NCBI RefSeq assembly: GCF_030253575.1
Contig: NC_080565.1
Span: 6,048,001 to 6,112,000, forward strand
Source: Rhododendron vialii
Taxonomy: Eukaryota > Streptophyta > Magnoliopsida > Ericales > Ericaceae
DNA length: 64,000 nucleotides
Reading direction: 5' to 3'
Position numbers and translations under genes: made by a program. Within the stretch, counting starts at the first letter, position 1, and each line of letters starts with the position of its first letter. The notes below the pieces were generated by a model. The model made no database searches, had not been told where the DNA came from, and was given only the letters and a program-made list of their open reading frames with translations. Below are positions 1 to 11,246 of the stretch, in pieces.

Positions 1-1700
1 CGAAAGCCTAGTTGGACCAAAGATAAAAAATTGAAAATGGGCCAATGAAAAAATACTTGATATTAGGCCAAAAATAGGCCCATTCCACGTGCTTTTTTTA
101 TAAAGATATTTCTTTGATAGTGGGCTAATTTCACCTGTTTTTTTTAATGGCAAAAGAAGATTTTTAGCCAACATGGCCCAATCTACTAAGCAAGCATCCA
201 CAAATACAAAAACAAGCCTTCATTTCAATGGCCTATTGGCCCAATCTCTTTGATTTATTTATTTTGATGTGCATCCAATCTCTTTGTTCACACTTCACAG
301 TCACAACTAGGGGTGTTATCGGTTCAGGGTTGGTCGGTTCGGTCCAACGGTGTCGAAGACTGATTGGGTTTGGGGAGGAAAATGCTAGGACCGATCCTGA
401 CCGGATTTACGATCGGTCCAATTCAATTTGGGGTGGATTCGGAGAATTTGGTCTGACCGAATTGGGCCTAGTTGGGCCAAAGATAAAAAATTAAAAATGG
501 GCGAATGAAAAAAAACTTGATATTGGGCAAAAAATATGCCCATTCCACCTGTTTTTTGATAAAGGTATTTTTTTTGATAGTAGACCAATTTCCCCTATTT
601 TTTTTAATGGCAAAAGAAGATTTTTGGTCCACATGGCCGAATCTACTGAGCAGTCATCCACAAATACAAAAACAAATATTCATTTTAGTGGCCTATTCGC
701 CCAATCTATTGTTTTTTTTTTTTTGATGCGCACCTAATTTCTTTGTTCACACTTCACAGTCACAACTAGGGGTGTTATCGGTTTGGAGTCGGTTGGTTAG
801 GTCCAACGATGTTGAAGACCGATCGGGTTCGGGGAGAAAAATGCTAGGACCGATCTCAACCGGAATTAAAATTGGTCCAATTCGGTTCGGGGTGATTCAA
901 CGAATTTGGTCTGACCGAAAGCCTAGTTGGACCAAAGATAAAAAATTAAAAATGGGCCAATGATAAAATACTTGATATTAGGCCAAAAATAGGCCCATTC
1001 CACGTGTTTTTTTGATAAAGATATTTCTTTGATAGTGGACCAATTTCACCTATTTTTTTTAATGGCAAAAGAAGATTTTTGGCCCACATGGCCCAATCTA
1101 CTAAGCAGGCATCCACAAATAAAAAAACAAGTCTTCATTTCAATGGCCTATTGGCCCAATCTCTTTGATTTTTTTTTTTGATATGCACCCAATCTCTTTG
1201 TTCACACTTCACAATCACAACTAGGTGTGTTATCGGTTCAGGGTCGGTCGGTTCGGTCCAACGGTGTTGAAGACCGATTGTGTTCTGGGAGGAAAATGCC
1301 AGGACCGATTCCGACCGGAATTACGATCAGTCCAATTCGTTTTGGGGTGGATTCGGTCCGGTTGGAAAATTCAGTTTAACCGAAATAGGCCTAGTTGGGC
1401 CAAAGATAAAAAATTAAAAATGGGCCAATGAAAAAAACTTGATATTGGGCAAAAAATAGGCCCATTCCATCTATTTTTTGATAAATGTATTTCTTTGATA
1501 GTGAGTCAATTTCACTTGGGTTTTTTTAATGGCAAAAGAAATTTTTTTGCTCACATGGCCCAATCTACCGAGCAGTTAACCACAAATACAAAAACAAACC
1601 TCCATTTCAGCGGCCTATTGGTCCAATCTCTTTATTTTTTTTTATCTGCACCTAATCTCTTTGTTCACACTTCACAGTTACAACCACACCCGAATTTAAA
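1..1700. repeat. tandem array of ~455-468 bp units
   Basis: Nearly four head-to-tail copies of a unit that begins CCTAGTTGGxCCAAAGATAAA near positions 7, 467, 922 and 1390. Each unit contains an AT-rich half with GGCCCA motifs and a GGTTCGGTCC-rich half. CTAGGxGTGTTATCGG recurs at about 307, 766 and 1221. Small open frames here are chance and differ between copies. Spacing varies by about 10 bp, so the array is diverged. Confidence 0.85.
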
Positions 1701-2386
1701 AAGTTGTAGACGTTCTTGCCTGTGAGAGAGAGAGAGAGAGAGAGAGAGAGGGGAGGTTAATAGCTTACTCGATGAAGATTCGGTCTGGTTGGTTCGAGGC
1801 GCGATTTGTGAGAGTCTGAGGGAGAAGCATTTTCAGAGAAGGGGGAGGCTCGATCTGTGCGTGGTGACTGGTGGGCTGAGAGGCGCGATCTGTTTGTTTT
1901 CAGAGAGAGAGAGAGAGAGACCAAAGGGCAATGGTCATTCTTCCCTTAGTCGTGGATCCGGTTTCTTCTTATTCTTCTTCTTCGATCTCCAGTCGCCATT
2001 TCGTTTCTCTATCATTGAAAGGAAAGGGCTGTGAGCTTTGTGACTACGGGAATGAGATTATGAGAGGGTAATAGAGTTTGTGTTGTGTGGACGGCGTAGA
2101 TTACACACAAAATAAATCTACGGTAAAGATTAAACCGAATTATGTAAATATATGTAATATATATAGTCGGTTCGGTTCGGGGTAGTTCGGTTCGATTAGG
2201 GCAGTTTGGTCATGTCGGTTCGGTCTGGTCGGTTGACAATTTTACAAAACCTATACTGAACAGAAATTGGGTTGGTTCAGTCCACTCCGAACCAGAAATT
2301 TTCCACCACCACCCCGACCGAAGACCAAACCAATCGGTTGGTTTTTTTGATCTTTTTCGGTCTAGTCGGGTTTGCAACACCCCTAG
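307..2386. mobile_element. non-autonomous TE-like block with CTAGGGGTGTT ends
   Basis: CTAGGGGTGTT at 307 is matched by its inverse AACACCCCTAG ending at 2386. Both ends run inward into GGTTCGGTxCGGTT-rich sequence, a composition often seen in non-autonomous hAT-like elements of plants. The left-end sequence is also part of the tandem array, so the true left border is ambiguous. I could not find a convincing 8-bp target duplication. No coding sequence is visible. Confidence 0.35.
1723..1751. repeat. (GA)n microsatellite
   Basis: Uninterrupted GA dinucleotides. A second short GA run lies at about 1903-1920. Both sit in the AG-rich interior of the putative element. Confidence 0.9.
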
Positions 2387-3070
2387 TGGCTATTGGTAGG
2401 ACAAAAACCGGGCTACGGGTAGCACTTGAAAATTTCAGCGCAATTACACAGTCTTCAAGGGCTAACACCACACTTCAAAACAATGATCAAAGGCAAGATT
2501 TAGCTACCAAATGTACTCATAAACACATAAAATAAGTGAGAACTTCCTGCCTCGAATAAAAAAAAAATTAGCAAATAAAAAAAATGGTTAAGATTAGCAA
2601 ATAAAATGCATAACTCCACATTAAGATTAGCAAATAAAAAAATTTAAATTACGAGTATCTACAACCTTTGATCCCACCCTTTCGAAACCTGTTAATTCCA
2701 AAAGAACGTCAAACCTTGTTTATCGGACAGGTATAACAAGAGTAATTGTCCAAGAAAAAAAAACAAGAGAGAGACAGAAAAAAGTGCAAAACAAAAATCT
2801 AAAAATATTAGTATTTCACAGTAATCCTTGTTTAATGTAAAACCAAATCTCAAAAACCATAAGAACTAAGAAATCAAAGCCTTAACAATTGCCCTTAAGA
2901 ACAGAATGAAAAAGGAAAAAAGGAAGCAGAAGGAACAAGTAAACTGGTCGGAACCATTCTTGAATGGAATGTTAGAGCAATTCCTGAGGTCGGATCTGAA
3001 AACGGGGTTCCAACAGACAGAAAGCATACGTTCGACTTGACTGGTCTCGGGCTTCTATGTAGCCTTCACT
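2387..3070. other. intergenic; left border of NLR duplication
   Basis: AT-rich, with no gene seen. From 2677 (CCCTTTCGAAACCTG) the sequence matches 12979 onward, which marks the left edge of the segmental duplication downstream of the NLR gene. Confidence 0.6.
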
Positions 3071-6000
3071 TTATTCAGCCGGCGTTAGACCTGTACAAAC
3101 AAACAGAGGAAACTCAGGAAAGAATCAATGGTAACCCTTTGATCATTTTCAATGAAGAGCACATATTAATCCTATTCAACATTTCAACACAATGAGCTTT
3201 GGCTTGGATGGGTGACACAGTAAATTTCTAGTAGAAATGTTTGATGCGACTACTAGTACTCTACTTATTTGTTACAATCAATTTTAGTTAAAATACTGGT
3301 TCAGTAACTAGTGTAGAATCTGATGGACACATTCGTGTGCGTGTCATGTGTGTGGTGGGCGTGGGGGAGTGTGTGTGGTGGGCGCGCGTGTGCATGTGTG
3401 TTTGTGGAGACCACATGAGTGTACAAATGGAAACAGTAACCAAACCGCAACCCTTATCTTCCCAAGAAAAAGTGTAGTTAGATGTTAGCTCACCAAAGGA
3501 CATGGCATAAGCCACGTTAAAGGAAGACTTGGATAGCTGGATGTTAGCAACATTTTGAACCCTCCAGCAATCTTCACCATGTGGTCGCTCTATTTTCTGG
3601 TGGAATTCGTCAGGCATGTTCCATACTGTTAGATCTTGTAGGTTTCTGAGGTGCTGAATCCCCAATGGAACCGTTTCTAGTTTCTCACAGGCTGCAATAT
3701 CTAGCACTCTTAGCTCAGGCATTGTTCCTTGCTCCATTCTTACGCTCTTCAATTGTCTTAACATTAGGAGGCCAAGCTTTTTAAGCCTGGGGTATCCTCC
3801 ATCATAGCAACATAACTCTTCCCCTGCGTAAGCATCGCGGAGTTCAAGAACCACCAAGTTTGGTAATCCTTGAAGTGCTTTCAGTGGATCGTCGTTCAGA
3901 TTGGAGTATTGGAGGACTAGCTTTGCTAGGTAACTGAGGGAAGCGATCCATTTAGGCAAATTCGGTAATCTGCACTTAAGATATAGGCGTTGAATAAACC
4001 GCGGAGGTGTTGAGAGAGAATCTAGATGGAGAAGGGGTTCGGTCATTCCTATGGACACTATGTATAATACGGAAAGGTGCTTTAATTTCTCCAAAGCATA
4101 ACATAAGTCCATCCCGTTCTCTCTTTTCAGTTTTGAGATTCCCAATCTCCTTAGCTCAGTTAGCTTTCCAAACTCTCTCACCATATCGCCATTCCCATTC
4201 ACGTCCACATTTCCTAACTTTTGTAGCTTTATCAATCCTCCTATGCCTACTGGAAGGCTAATCCCATGTGTGGTGGGAAAATGCGTTTTAGGAAATCTAT
4301 GGCTATAGCCTCGCAACTGGAAAAGATGTTTTAACTTCAATATCCCATGAGGCAGGGTTGATATGGGAGTGAATTTGAGATCTAGTATTTCTAAGTTCTT
4401 AAGCTTTCCAATGGACTCCGGAAGCTCCCTTATCATCGTCCTCCTCAAACTCAAGTATCTTAAGAGAATCATTTCGGACAGCTCCGGAGGAAATTCGAAA
4501 AGCCGCGTACCATCAAGCTCCAACAACCCTAACAATCTAAAACCCTTAAAAAAGGTCTTCCCCAACAACATTGAAGGTACAAAAACCAATAGAGATCTGA
4601 GGCTAGGAAATCTCATGTCCAACGGGAGCTCCTCACAACTGTCATGAATTGCCATTCGACGAATCTTCTCATCGAGTGACATTCTTTTATCATTCAGTAT
4701 CAAAACAAATGACTCATTCCTGGATTTCAACTGGATAATTTCGCGCATAACATCGTGCACGCGACAAGTACTAACCCTGTTGTAGTAGTCTATTTGCACT
4801 ACTTGAATCATACTCCTACTAACAAGTTCATGTAGGTATTCCTCTGCAGCCTCTTCCATGGTGAGGCCTCGCTTCTCTTCCACAAATCTTTCAACAACCC
4901 ACAGCCGAATTATTTTCATCCGTTTGATTAAATAATCCTCCGGGAAAATGCTCAAGTACAAGAAGCAACATTTAAGGTGATATGGTAAGTCTTGGTAACT
5001 TAGTAGAAGTATTCTTTCAAGACTCTCAAGGCTGGAGTTACTCTTCATCTCAGAATAAAGGCTGTCATGCACTCTCGTCCATTCCAAAACATGTTTATCC
5101 TTCTTAGACAACAAGCTGCCTATTGCCACAATTGCTAGTGGCAACCCCCCACACTTCTTTAATATACTTCGAGACATGCTCTCCAGTTCTTTTGGGCAGA
5201 CACCCTTGTTTTCCCTTCGGAAAGCTTTCATGCAAAAGAGTTTCCAAGCCTCCTCCTCTGGCAGAGGTTGGAGACGGTAAACATGACTGAATATTTCTAT
5301 AGAGGCTGCTATGTCACTTTTTCGCGTAGTGAAAACTATTCTACTACCAGAACAACAATCGGGGAGTGCAAATTTCATTAGTTCCCAAGCATTTGTGCTC
5401 CATACATCATCAAACACAACTACGTACCTCTTTTCTTGTAAATATTCCTTTAGCTTGTTCACCACTTGTAATTCGCCCATTGTATCAAATCCCTCTGGAA
5501 TTCTCTCTTTTGTTTCTTCCAACATGTCCTTTAGCGCAGATCGTAGAAGCTCCGCTGCTGTAAACGAATTTGAAACAGTTATCCAAGCACGGCAATCGAA
5601 GTACTTCTTAACAACTTGACAATCATAAGCTTTCTTCACCAGAGTAGTCTTCCCCACACCACCCGTCCCCACCACAGAGATAGCAGTGAGATTCTTCTCT
5701 CCTTCTAGAAGCCAAGAAATCAACACACGTTTGGGATTCTCAATTCCCACAACATCAGCTTCGTCTATGAAGAGAGAGGCACGTCGAAGATCATGCCACG
5801 TGTTCAATGTAGAAGACGAGCTTGTGGCGTCCTCAATCCTTCTAAACGAAAACGCATTCCGTCTATTGGAAATATCCTTGATCTTCATCTTTACGTCCTC
5901 TATCTGTCCTGCTAAGCGGTGTCGGGTCCTCAAGTGGCGAATACAGTGAAAGAATCTCTGAAGAGAGAGGACAAAATTACCATTCGGCCGCCCCGGTCGA

Positions 6001-6275
6001 GACGGCAATGACAAGCGGAAAGAAAACTCATCCAGGATGTCCTCGGTATCATGGGCTGCGTCTCTCACTTGCTTTACCCACGTTTCGACGCCTTTTTCTG
6101 TTTCAGTTCTTGATTCGGCATCCTGCAGGAAAGATCTCATGCTTTCCAAATCATCACGCAACTCACTAACTCCCCTCCTAACTCCGCCGAGGAATTGAGC
6201 TTCCTCTGCTAGGAGCGTTGCCAATTTTTCCACCACCACCTCCACTGCTATCATGGCCATTGTCACCCTTTTCAA
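3071..6275 (-). CDS. CC-NB-LRR disease resistance protein, RPM1-like (copy A)
   Basis: Intracellular immune receptor of the CNL class. An Rx-type coiled coil spans about residues 7-90 with an EDVID-like segment (HDTEDILDEF, 75-84). The NB-ARC shows a P-loop GTGGVGKTT (203-211), kinase-2 VVVFDDVW, RNBS-B GSRIVFTTR, GLPL (377-380), an RNBS-D stretch CFLYLSIFPEDY and a VHD variant of the MHD motif (506-508). Leucine-rich repeats fill the rest. The open frame runs on to 3288, but its last ~68 residues are His/Thr/Arg low complexity read from a (GT)n tract. I infer a splice: exon 3494-6275 ending TTTG, donor GTGAGC, acceptor TTTGTACAG, terminal exon 3071-3090. This gives 933 aa, exactly the length of copy B after the same treatment. 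The start may instead be Met6 (MAMIAV). Appears intact. Confidence 0.85.
3325..3415. repeat. (GT)n-rich tract in NLR 3' intron
   Basis: Imperfect GTGTG and GGGCG repeats inside the inferred intron of NLR copy A. The counterpart in copy B is 13717-13795 and differs in length. It explains the spurious His/Thr tail of the unspliced frame. Confidence 0.7.
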
Positions 6276-6297
6276 AATAGTAGTAATTTTTTTCCCC

Positions 6298-6390
6298 GGT
6301 GAAGATGATTGATGAAGATGAGATAGGTGTTGGGGATTGGTGAAGATGATTGATGAAGATGAGATAGGTGTTGGGGATTGATGAAGATGA
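6298..6390. repeat. tandem 42-bp repeat just upstream of NLR copy A
   Basis: GATGATTGATGAAGATGAG followed by ATAGGTGTTGGGGATTG occurs twice plus a partial third copy, 25-115 bp upstream of the start codon. Copy B has a single unit (about 16755-16790). It lies in the likely 5' UTR or core promoter. Confidence 0.75.
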
Positions 6391-7069
6391 GAGTGGTGAA
6401 ATCAAAGTCTTGCCAGTTGCTCATGACCAGCTACATTTCAAGTACAGTAATCTAGATGCATGTAGGGTACTCGACTACTCGTGGTCCAACTTGCTATCAA
6501 ACATTCCTATAGACTAAATGACATTGACGATGACTTTTCAAAAACAATCCCAGTGGTAAACCTCAACCAGTCATAGGAGCGTAAATGTTCATATTAGCAC
6601 CACCTAATTTATTCTTGTTAAGTCCATTTATATTGTTATTACTTGGAGATTAATAATGCGTTTTTTGTGATTGTAGGTATTTGGAGGCTTGACATATTAA
6701 TGGGTTTTCAGTTCGATTAGTGTGATGTTTAGTTCAAGAGTTTGCGAAGTTATACGTGGCGTTCAACAAGAGGTATGGGGTCGCCTGACCCATGGCAAGA
6801 AAAAAAATCCCCTACAATTATACTGACCTCGATCTTGTAATATACCGAATGAACCCACTAAATTTTAGTGATGAACCCATAGTAATAGATTATTTCTCTC
6901 ATAAACCTTCAAACCCACAGTACGTATACAATCGGCAATGAGGCTATTATGGAACAATTTTTAAACTTGAAATCTCATTGAATGCCATCGTAGGAGCTCA
7001 TGCAGTATAAATTACTTCCAAATTAAATTGAAAAGAATTTATTAAAAAATTACTTTTTTGGTATCTTTT

Positions 7070-7200
7070 ATTCTCACTGCTATCATGGCCATGTTAGCCT
7101 TTCCAAACTGGTTATTTTTTTCCCTGCAAATGAATAGCTGCTGAGGATTGATGAAACTAATTTAGTCAAAGTCTGCAAGTTGCTCATCAAATACTCTTCA
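7070..7200 (-). pseudogene. relic of a third NLR 5' end
   Basis: CACTGCTATCATGGCCATG at 7077 matches, on the minus strand, the first codons of both NLR genes. The following ~100 bp (TTATTTTTTTCCCTG, GAGGATTGATGAA, AGTCAAAGTCT, AGTTGCTCA) match their 5' leader and promoter. No NLR coding sequence continues to the left, so only a start region and promoter stub remain. It shows that a third copy once existed or was partly duplicated. Confidence 0.7.
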
Positions 7201-7224
7201 AATAGTCTAGCCGCCCATATGGAA

Positions 7225-7704
7225 ATCCCCCATGGGTGATATCCAGATTCCACTATGAAAAATAAGGGTTCCCTAACAATCCTTAAAAAACCCTAACAGT
7301 ATGAACGCGAATCACTAAGTGAAATTATCAGCAAAAACTACGCAAAGCAATCAATCGCATAACGCAGAGATATACGTGGAAAACCCCAGAATGGGTAAAA
7401 ACCACAGGAAGGAATCAAACCACTATAATCATTGTGCAATTACAGATATACCTATTCAAACGTAGTAAATCCTCACGATGTTCTAAGTACTACCTGCCGA
7501 GTCACACGTACACTGCACCCAGTGATCTTGATCACCAACGGCCTTGAGTCCACAAGTCCTCCGAAAACTAACTAAAATCTCCCTTATGAATTGGTCTCCA
7601 AATAAACCAGTTGCGTCTTCCTTTTCTCCTTAATTACTGCCGCCGCACTAAGTCACTGTATGTGTAGACTGTCTGTGTAGAATATAGGGCGCACCCTTTT
7701 CCTT
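7225..7704. other. intergenic, no gene
   Basis: AT-rich sequence present only in copy A. It contains ATATACGTGGAAAACCCC and GGGTAAAAACCAC, phrases I associate with degraded plant TE sequence, but I cannot assign a family. Confidence 0.3.
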
Positions 7705-8093
7705 GCCGTGCCAACAGTAATGCTACACACACAGCATTTATGCACAGATTTGTTGTGGGGCCCACTACGGGTCCCATACAAATAATCCAAGCCGTTCATT
7801 AAATGTAAAACATTTTTTCAAGGGCCTCCGCGAAAAATCAGCTAAATCCGATACATATAAGTGATTGATTTAATCATCTAACTTTTCATTATCCTGAAAT
7901 TCGAATGAAAAGTTAAATGATTGAATCGAGCATCTGTAAGTATCGGATTGAGTTGATTTTTCGCGGAGGCCCTTGAAAAAATGTTTTACATTTAATGAAC
8001 GGCTTGGATTATTTATGTGAGACCCGTAGTAGGCCCCACAACAAATCTGTGCACAAAATCTGTGCATAAATGCTGTGTGTGTAGCATTACTGG
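7705..8093. mobile_element. foldback MITE with ~170-bp inverted arms
   Basis: Left arm AGTAATGCTACACACACAG onward is repeated in inverse, almost perfectly, up to GTAGCATTACTG at 8092. The arms meet near 7880-7900, so transcripts would form a long hairpin. CCTTTTCCTT at 7695-7704 and again at 8094-8103 is a plausible 9-10 bp target duplication, typical of Mutator-type MITEs. About 9 bp at the extreme left are unpaired. No coding capacity. Confidence 0.75.
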
Positions 8094-8150
8094 CCTTTTC
8101 CTTTGATAAGACTTTGGACCAAACCTAGGAGGTTAAGAAACAAGTCTATA

Positions 8151-8513
8151 AGAGCATCTCCAATCCATCTCCATTTCCTCCAAAATAGAGTATGGATGTA
8201 ACACATTGAGGGGAGATTTTGTAATTTATTCCACTTTTTCTTCACTTTTTGTACTTTTTGGGAGAATCTTTGAGGGACCCCTTTTTAGAGTTTGGAGAAA
8301 TTTTGTACTCCAAATTTACTTTTGGTCCTTCATTTTTAGAGGACCAAATTTACTTTTGAAGGACTAAACTCTAAAAAGGACGGTGGGTCCCTCAAAAATT
8401 CTCCCAAAAACTACAAAAAGTGAAGAAAAAAGAGAATAAATTATAAAATCTCCCCTTAATGTGTCACATCCATCCTCTATTTTGGAGAAATAGAGGTGGA
8501 TTGGAGATGCTCT
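8151..8513. mobile_element. foldback MITE, AGAGCATCTCCAATCC termini
   Basis: The left end AGAGCATCTCCAATCCA is mirrored by TGGATTGGAGATGCTCT ending at 8513, and complementarity continues inward to about 8330. The GAGCATCTCCAA terminus is common in plant MITEs. The flanking target duplication is unclear, so I leave the superfamily open (Harbinger- or hAT-like). Confidence 0.7.
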
Positions 8514-9300
8514 AGACAGACTTTTATTGGACCTTTTGTATTTGCACGTTTCTTCCCAATTAAACGGACAGGATGTTCCGATAGATAACAAGATCAATCC
8601 TTCCATCGATCCGTCTTCGACAAAAATCATCTCGCTGAAGCCGACCTCTTCTTTTATCCAGAGCGCTCACTCTCAATTACAAATAAATGATTCCTTCTAC
8701 TCTAATCCTATACAGACTCGCTAACTTATAAAAATAATAATATTACAACTCGATAGAAATATGTGTTTTGTTATACGGAATTGCAAATACATAAAACTCC
8801 GGAATTTGGTCCTTACACACTAGACTAAAATGACACAGATAATGACATTTTTAAAACCTTTTCTGGCATTAACCTCATCCAGCTACCTTTCACCATACAA
8901 GGCCTTGAAATGGTTAACTAGAAATTCCTAACTGAACTGTAAAGAAGTAGTTCCTCAATTGGGAGCTCCAGAGGAGCTATACTCGCCCAGAGAGAAAAAA
9001 AAAAAAAGAATAACGCAAAGTTGTTACGGCGTAGAAATAGAGGTTTGAAAAAGAATATATTAATAACCATCAAGAACTAGCTTAGTTTTTAACTTTTCAT
9101 CCCGTTCCACTTAGTTTATTGGGCTTTTTTTCTTGTTTTATTTTCATTCAAAAAAAATTGTGTGTTTGTTACTTTTGCGCCATACTTTTGTGGATTATTG
9201 ATTCGTCTTGGTAAGAGAATCAGGAACAATATTTTTTTTTACTTTTCCCCCAATATTTTAGGAAATATCTAAAATAAAGCCCAAAAAGCCATCTTGGATA
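8514..9300. other. intergenic, no gene
   Basis: AT-rich, with poly-A and poly-T runs. Only short chance frames. From about 8878 the sequence resumes weak similarity to copy B (near 16960). Confidence 0.4.
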
Positions 9301-10025
9301 TTTTCAAAAATATTTGGTTAAAAGTCCTTTTTTAACTTTCACAAAAGTTTGATGCAAGACTAAAAAACGCGAAAAAAAATTTAAATAAAGACAAAACTCA
9401 GTAAGCCCAAAACGCTCCCAAAAAAAAAAAAAAAACTACAAAATTGCAACTAAAAGCTGATTTTGGTGTTTCCTGAAATTTGAAAATAATACCAAAAGCA
9501 CTATCCTTGACACCTTGAAGTTTCACTGTGCATGTGTTTTGGAGAAAGTTGGAAACAAGAGTAGAAAACCAGAAGCGCATTCATTATAATTAATTGGCAA
9601 ATGTGAAGTAAGATGATCAAAATATGTACATGTGCATTACAAAACAAATAAGAATCATATCCCTGTTAAATAACTTACCACGGATTCGTAATTCATGTAG
9701 GAATAAATTTTGGGTTTAAGTCTATCTATTTCTATTTGTTTTACGTTTGCATTTTGCTTCTTCCTATTCGTATTCTATTTCGTTTGGATAAATATATCCC
9801 TGCGTGTAAGACAAGATTGCACGCGAGGAAAAGTGTTGCGTAGTTTGACATATATTACTAAGCTCATTTCCTAACACATCTTAAACTTTACAATTTACTG
9901 TATTCAATAGAATTCAGGGATTTAAAGATGTTAACAGAGACTTAAATATGTTCACAAGAAAAAGGACCAAAACGTGGTATCTAATACATAGTACACCTAG
10001 TACTAGGAGCCAGGAGGTTGGGGAC

Positions 10026-10034
10026 ATTGAAGAT
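10026..10034. other. paralogous empty insertion site of the Mutator element
   Basis: ATTGAAGAT here is the undisrupted equivalent of the ATTCAAGAT duplicated on both sides of the Mutator element in copy B. Flanks GTTGGGGAC and TGCTATGTGCATG match the two flanks of that insertion. Confidence 0.9.
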
Positions 10035-10407
10035 TTGCTATGTGCATGTGTGCTAATAAAACAAAGTTAGTATTTTTCAAAACACTTGTACATTCTGGAA
10101 AACTAAAAAACTGTCTAAAATTTAAATTTAGAGAAGCTGGTTTAGATGTGTTTTTCGCACCAAATTTCGGACCAATTAGTTTGTTGAGAAATTATCGATT
10201 CTTTACACAACAACCTGTCCTGTTCATTAGAGCTCCTTGTTGATATTAGAGCATCTTCAAATGGGATAACTAAATTTGGCTCCTAAAATCGATAAAACTA
10301 GACGTAATTCTGTGTTAAGTATATGCTTATATAGGTAGTGTATGGGCGCTCCGATAATGTGGCTAAAGTATTTGTTTAGGTGTATAAAATTACTGATATA
10401 TAGATGC

Positions 10408-10431
10408 ATAGATATATATATATATATATAC
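10408..10431. repeat. (TA)n microsatellite
   Basis: ATATATAT run inside copy A. Copy B has only a short, interrupted version near 24878-24895. Confidence 0.8.
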
Positions 10432-10489
10432 ATTAAGTAAAGTGATCCTCGCTCACTCTCAACTGCTGTTGACGAGTGCCTCCCACAAA

Positions 10490-11246
10490 CTTTTTGAGCC
10501 CGGCCCCCGTGAACGCTTAAAACATGTTTGACCATAAACCGACAGGCAGATCTGCTTTACTTTAGACATAAGCACGCAGGAAGAGACGCGTTGTCCTTGA
10601 GAATAATCAATTATCTAGCCAGCTTTATTTACCATTGCAAGCAGCCCGCACCGGATTGCTCCATATCTCAAGGGAAAGGAGAACATGATAAAAGCTATAA
10701 CGCGATAGCTTCCTTATCACTCTTATTTATTCATTTCTTTAGGATATGAGAATTTCAACAAGAATAAAGCCTGAAAAGAGATCATTATACGACACCTATT
10801 ATCTCAAAAGGCTCTCGATCCGTTTTAGTTCCACAGGGGAAATAGAGCACCATTGACTTGGTGCTCTCTCTCTTACCCCCCTCCCTTCCTCTTGGGGATG
10901 GCCATTTTGTCCAATCCAACCCCTTCTACTGTATTTTCGAGATCTGCGGGATTAGTTCAACTGCCTTGATCTCAAGTTCATACCACGAGGACTCTAATCA
11001 CTCATCACATTGTTGAATCTTGAACAAATTACATTTTTGTCCACATAACCCCACAAATTTACTAAAGCTACTTTTAATAATAGTTCAAAAACCTCGCAGA
11101 AATTTTAGAGCATGCCTGGCATGAATCTCTCCTTTCTTTTTTCTTTTTTACATTCAAAGGGCGTATCTGTATGTTAGGAGGGCTCAAGTGTGTGGCTGGA
11201 TTACGTTGCGAAGTGCAAATGTGTAGGTATTTAGATCGGAAGATAG
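10490..11246. other. unique spacer between duplications, no gene
   Basis: Sequence found only between the two segmental copies. I see no coding signal, RNA gene or clear repeat. Confidence 0.4.

Larger units (their letters stand above)
2677..10489. repeat. segmental duplication copy A
   Basis: Collinear with 12979-24952. Matching blocks are the NLR 3' flank (2677-3070), the NLR gene, its promoter to about 6570, and downstream blocks at about 9300-9590 and 9950-10489. Copy A alone carries roughly 2.3 kb between about 6574 and 8878 holding an NLR relic and two MITEs. Copy B alone carries the Mutator element. The match ends at TCCCACAAA in both copies. Confidence 0.85.
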
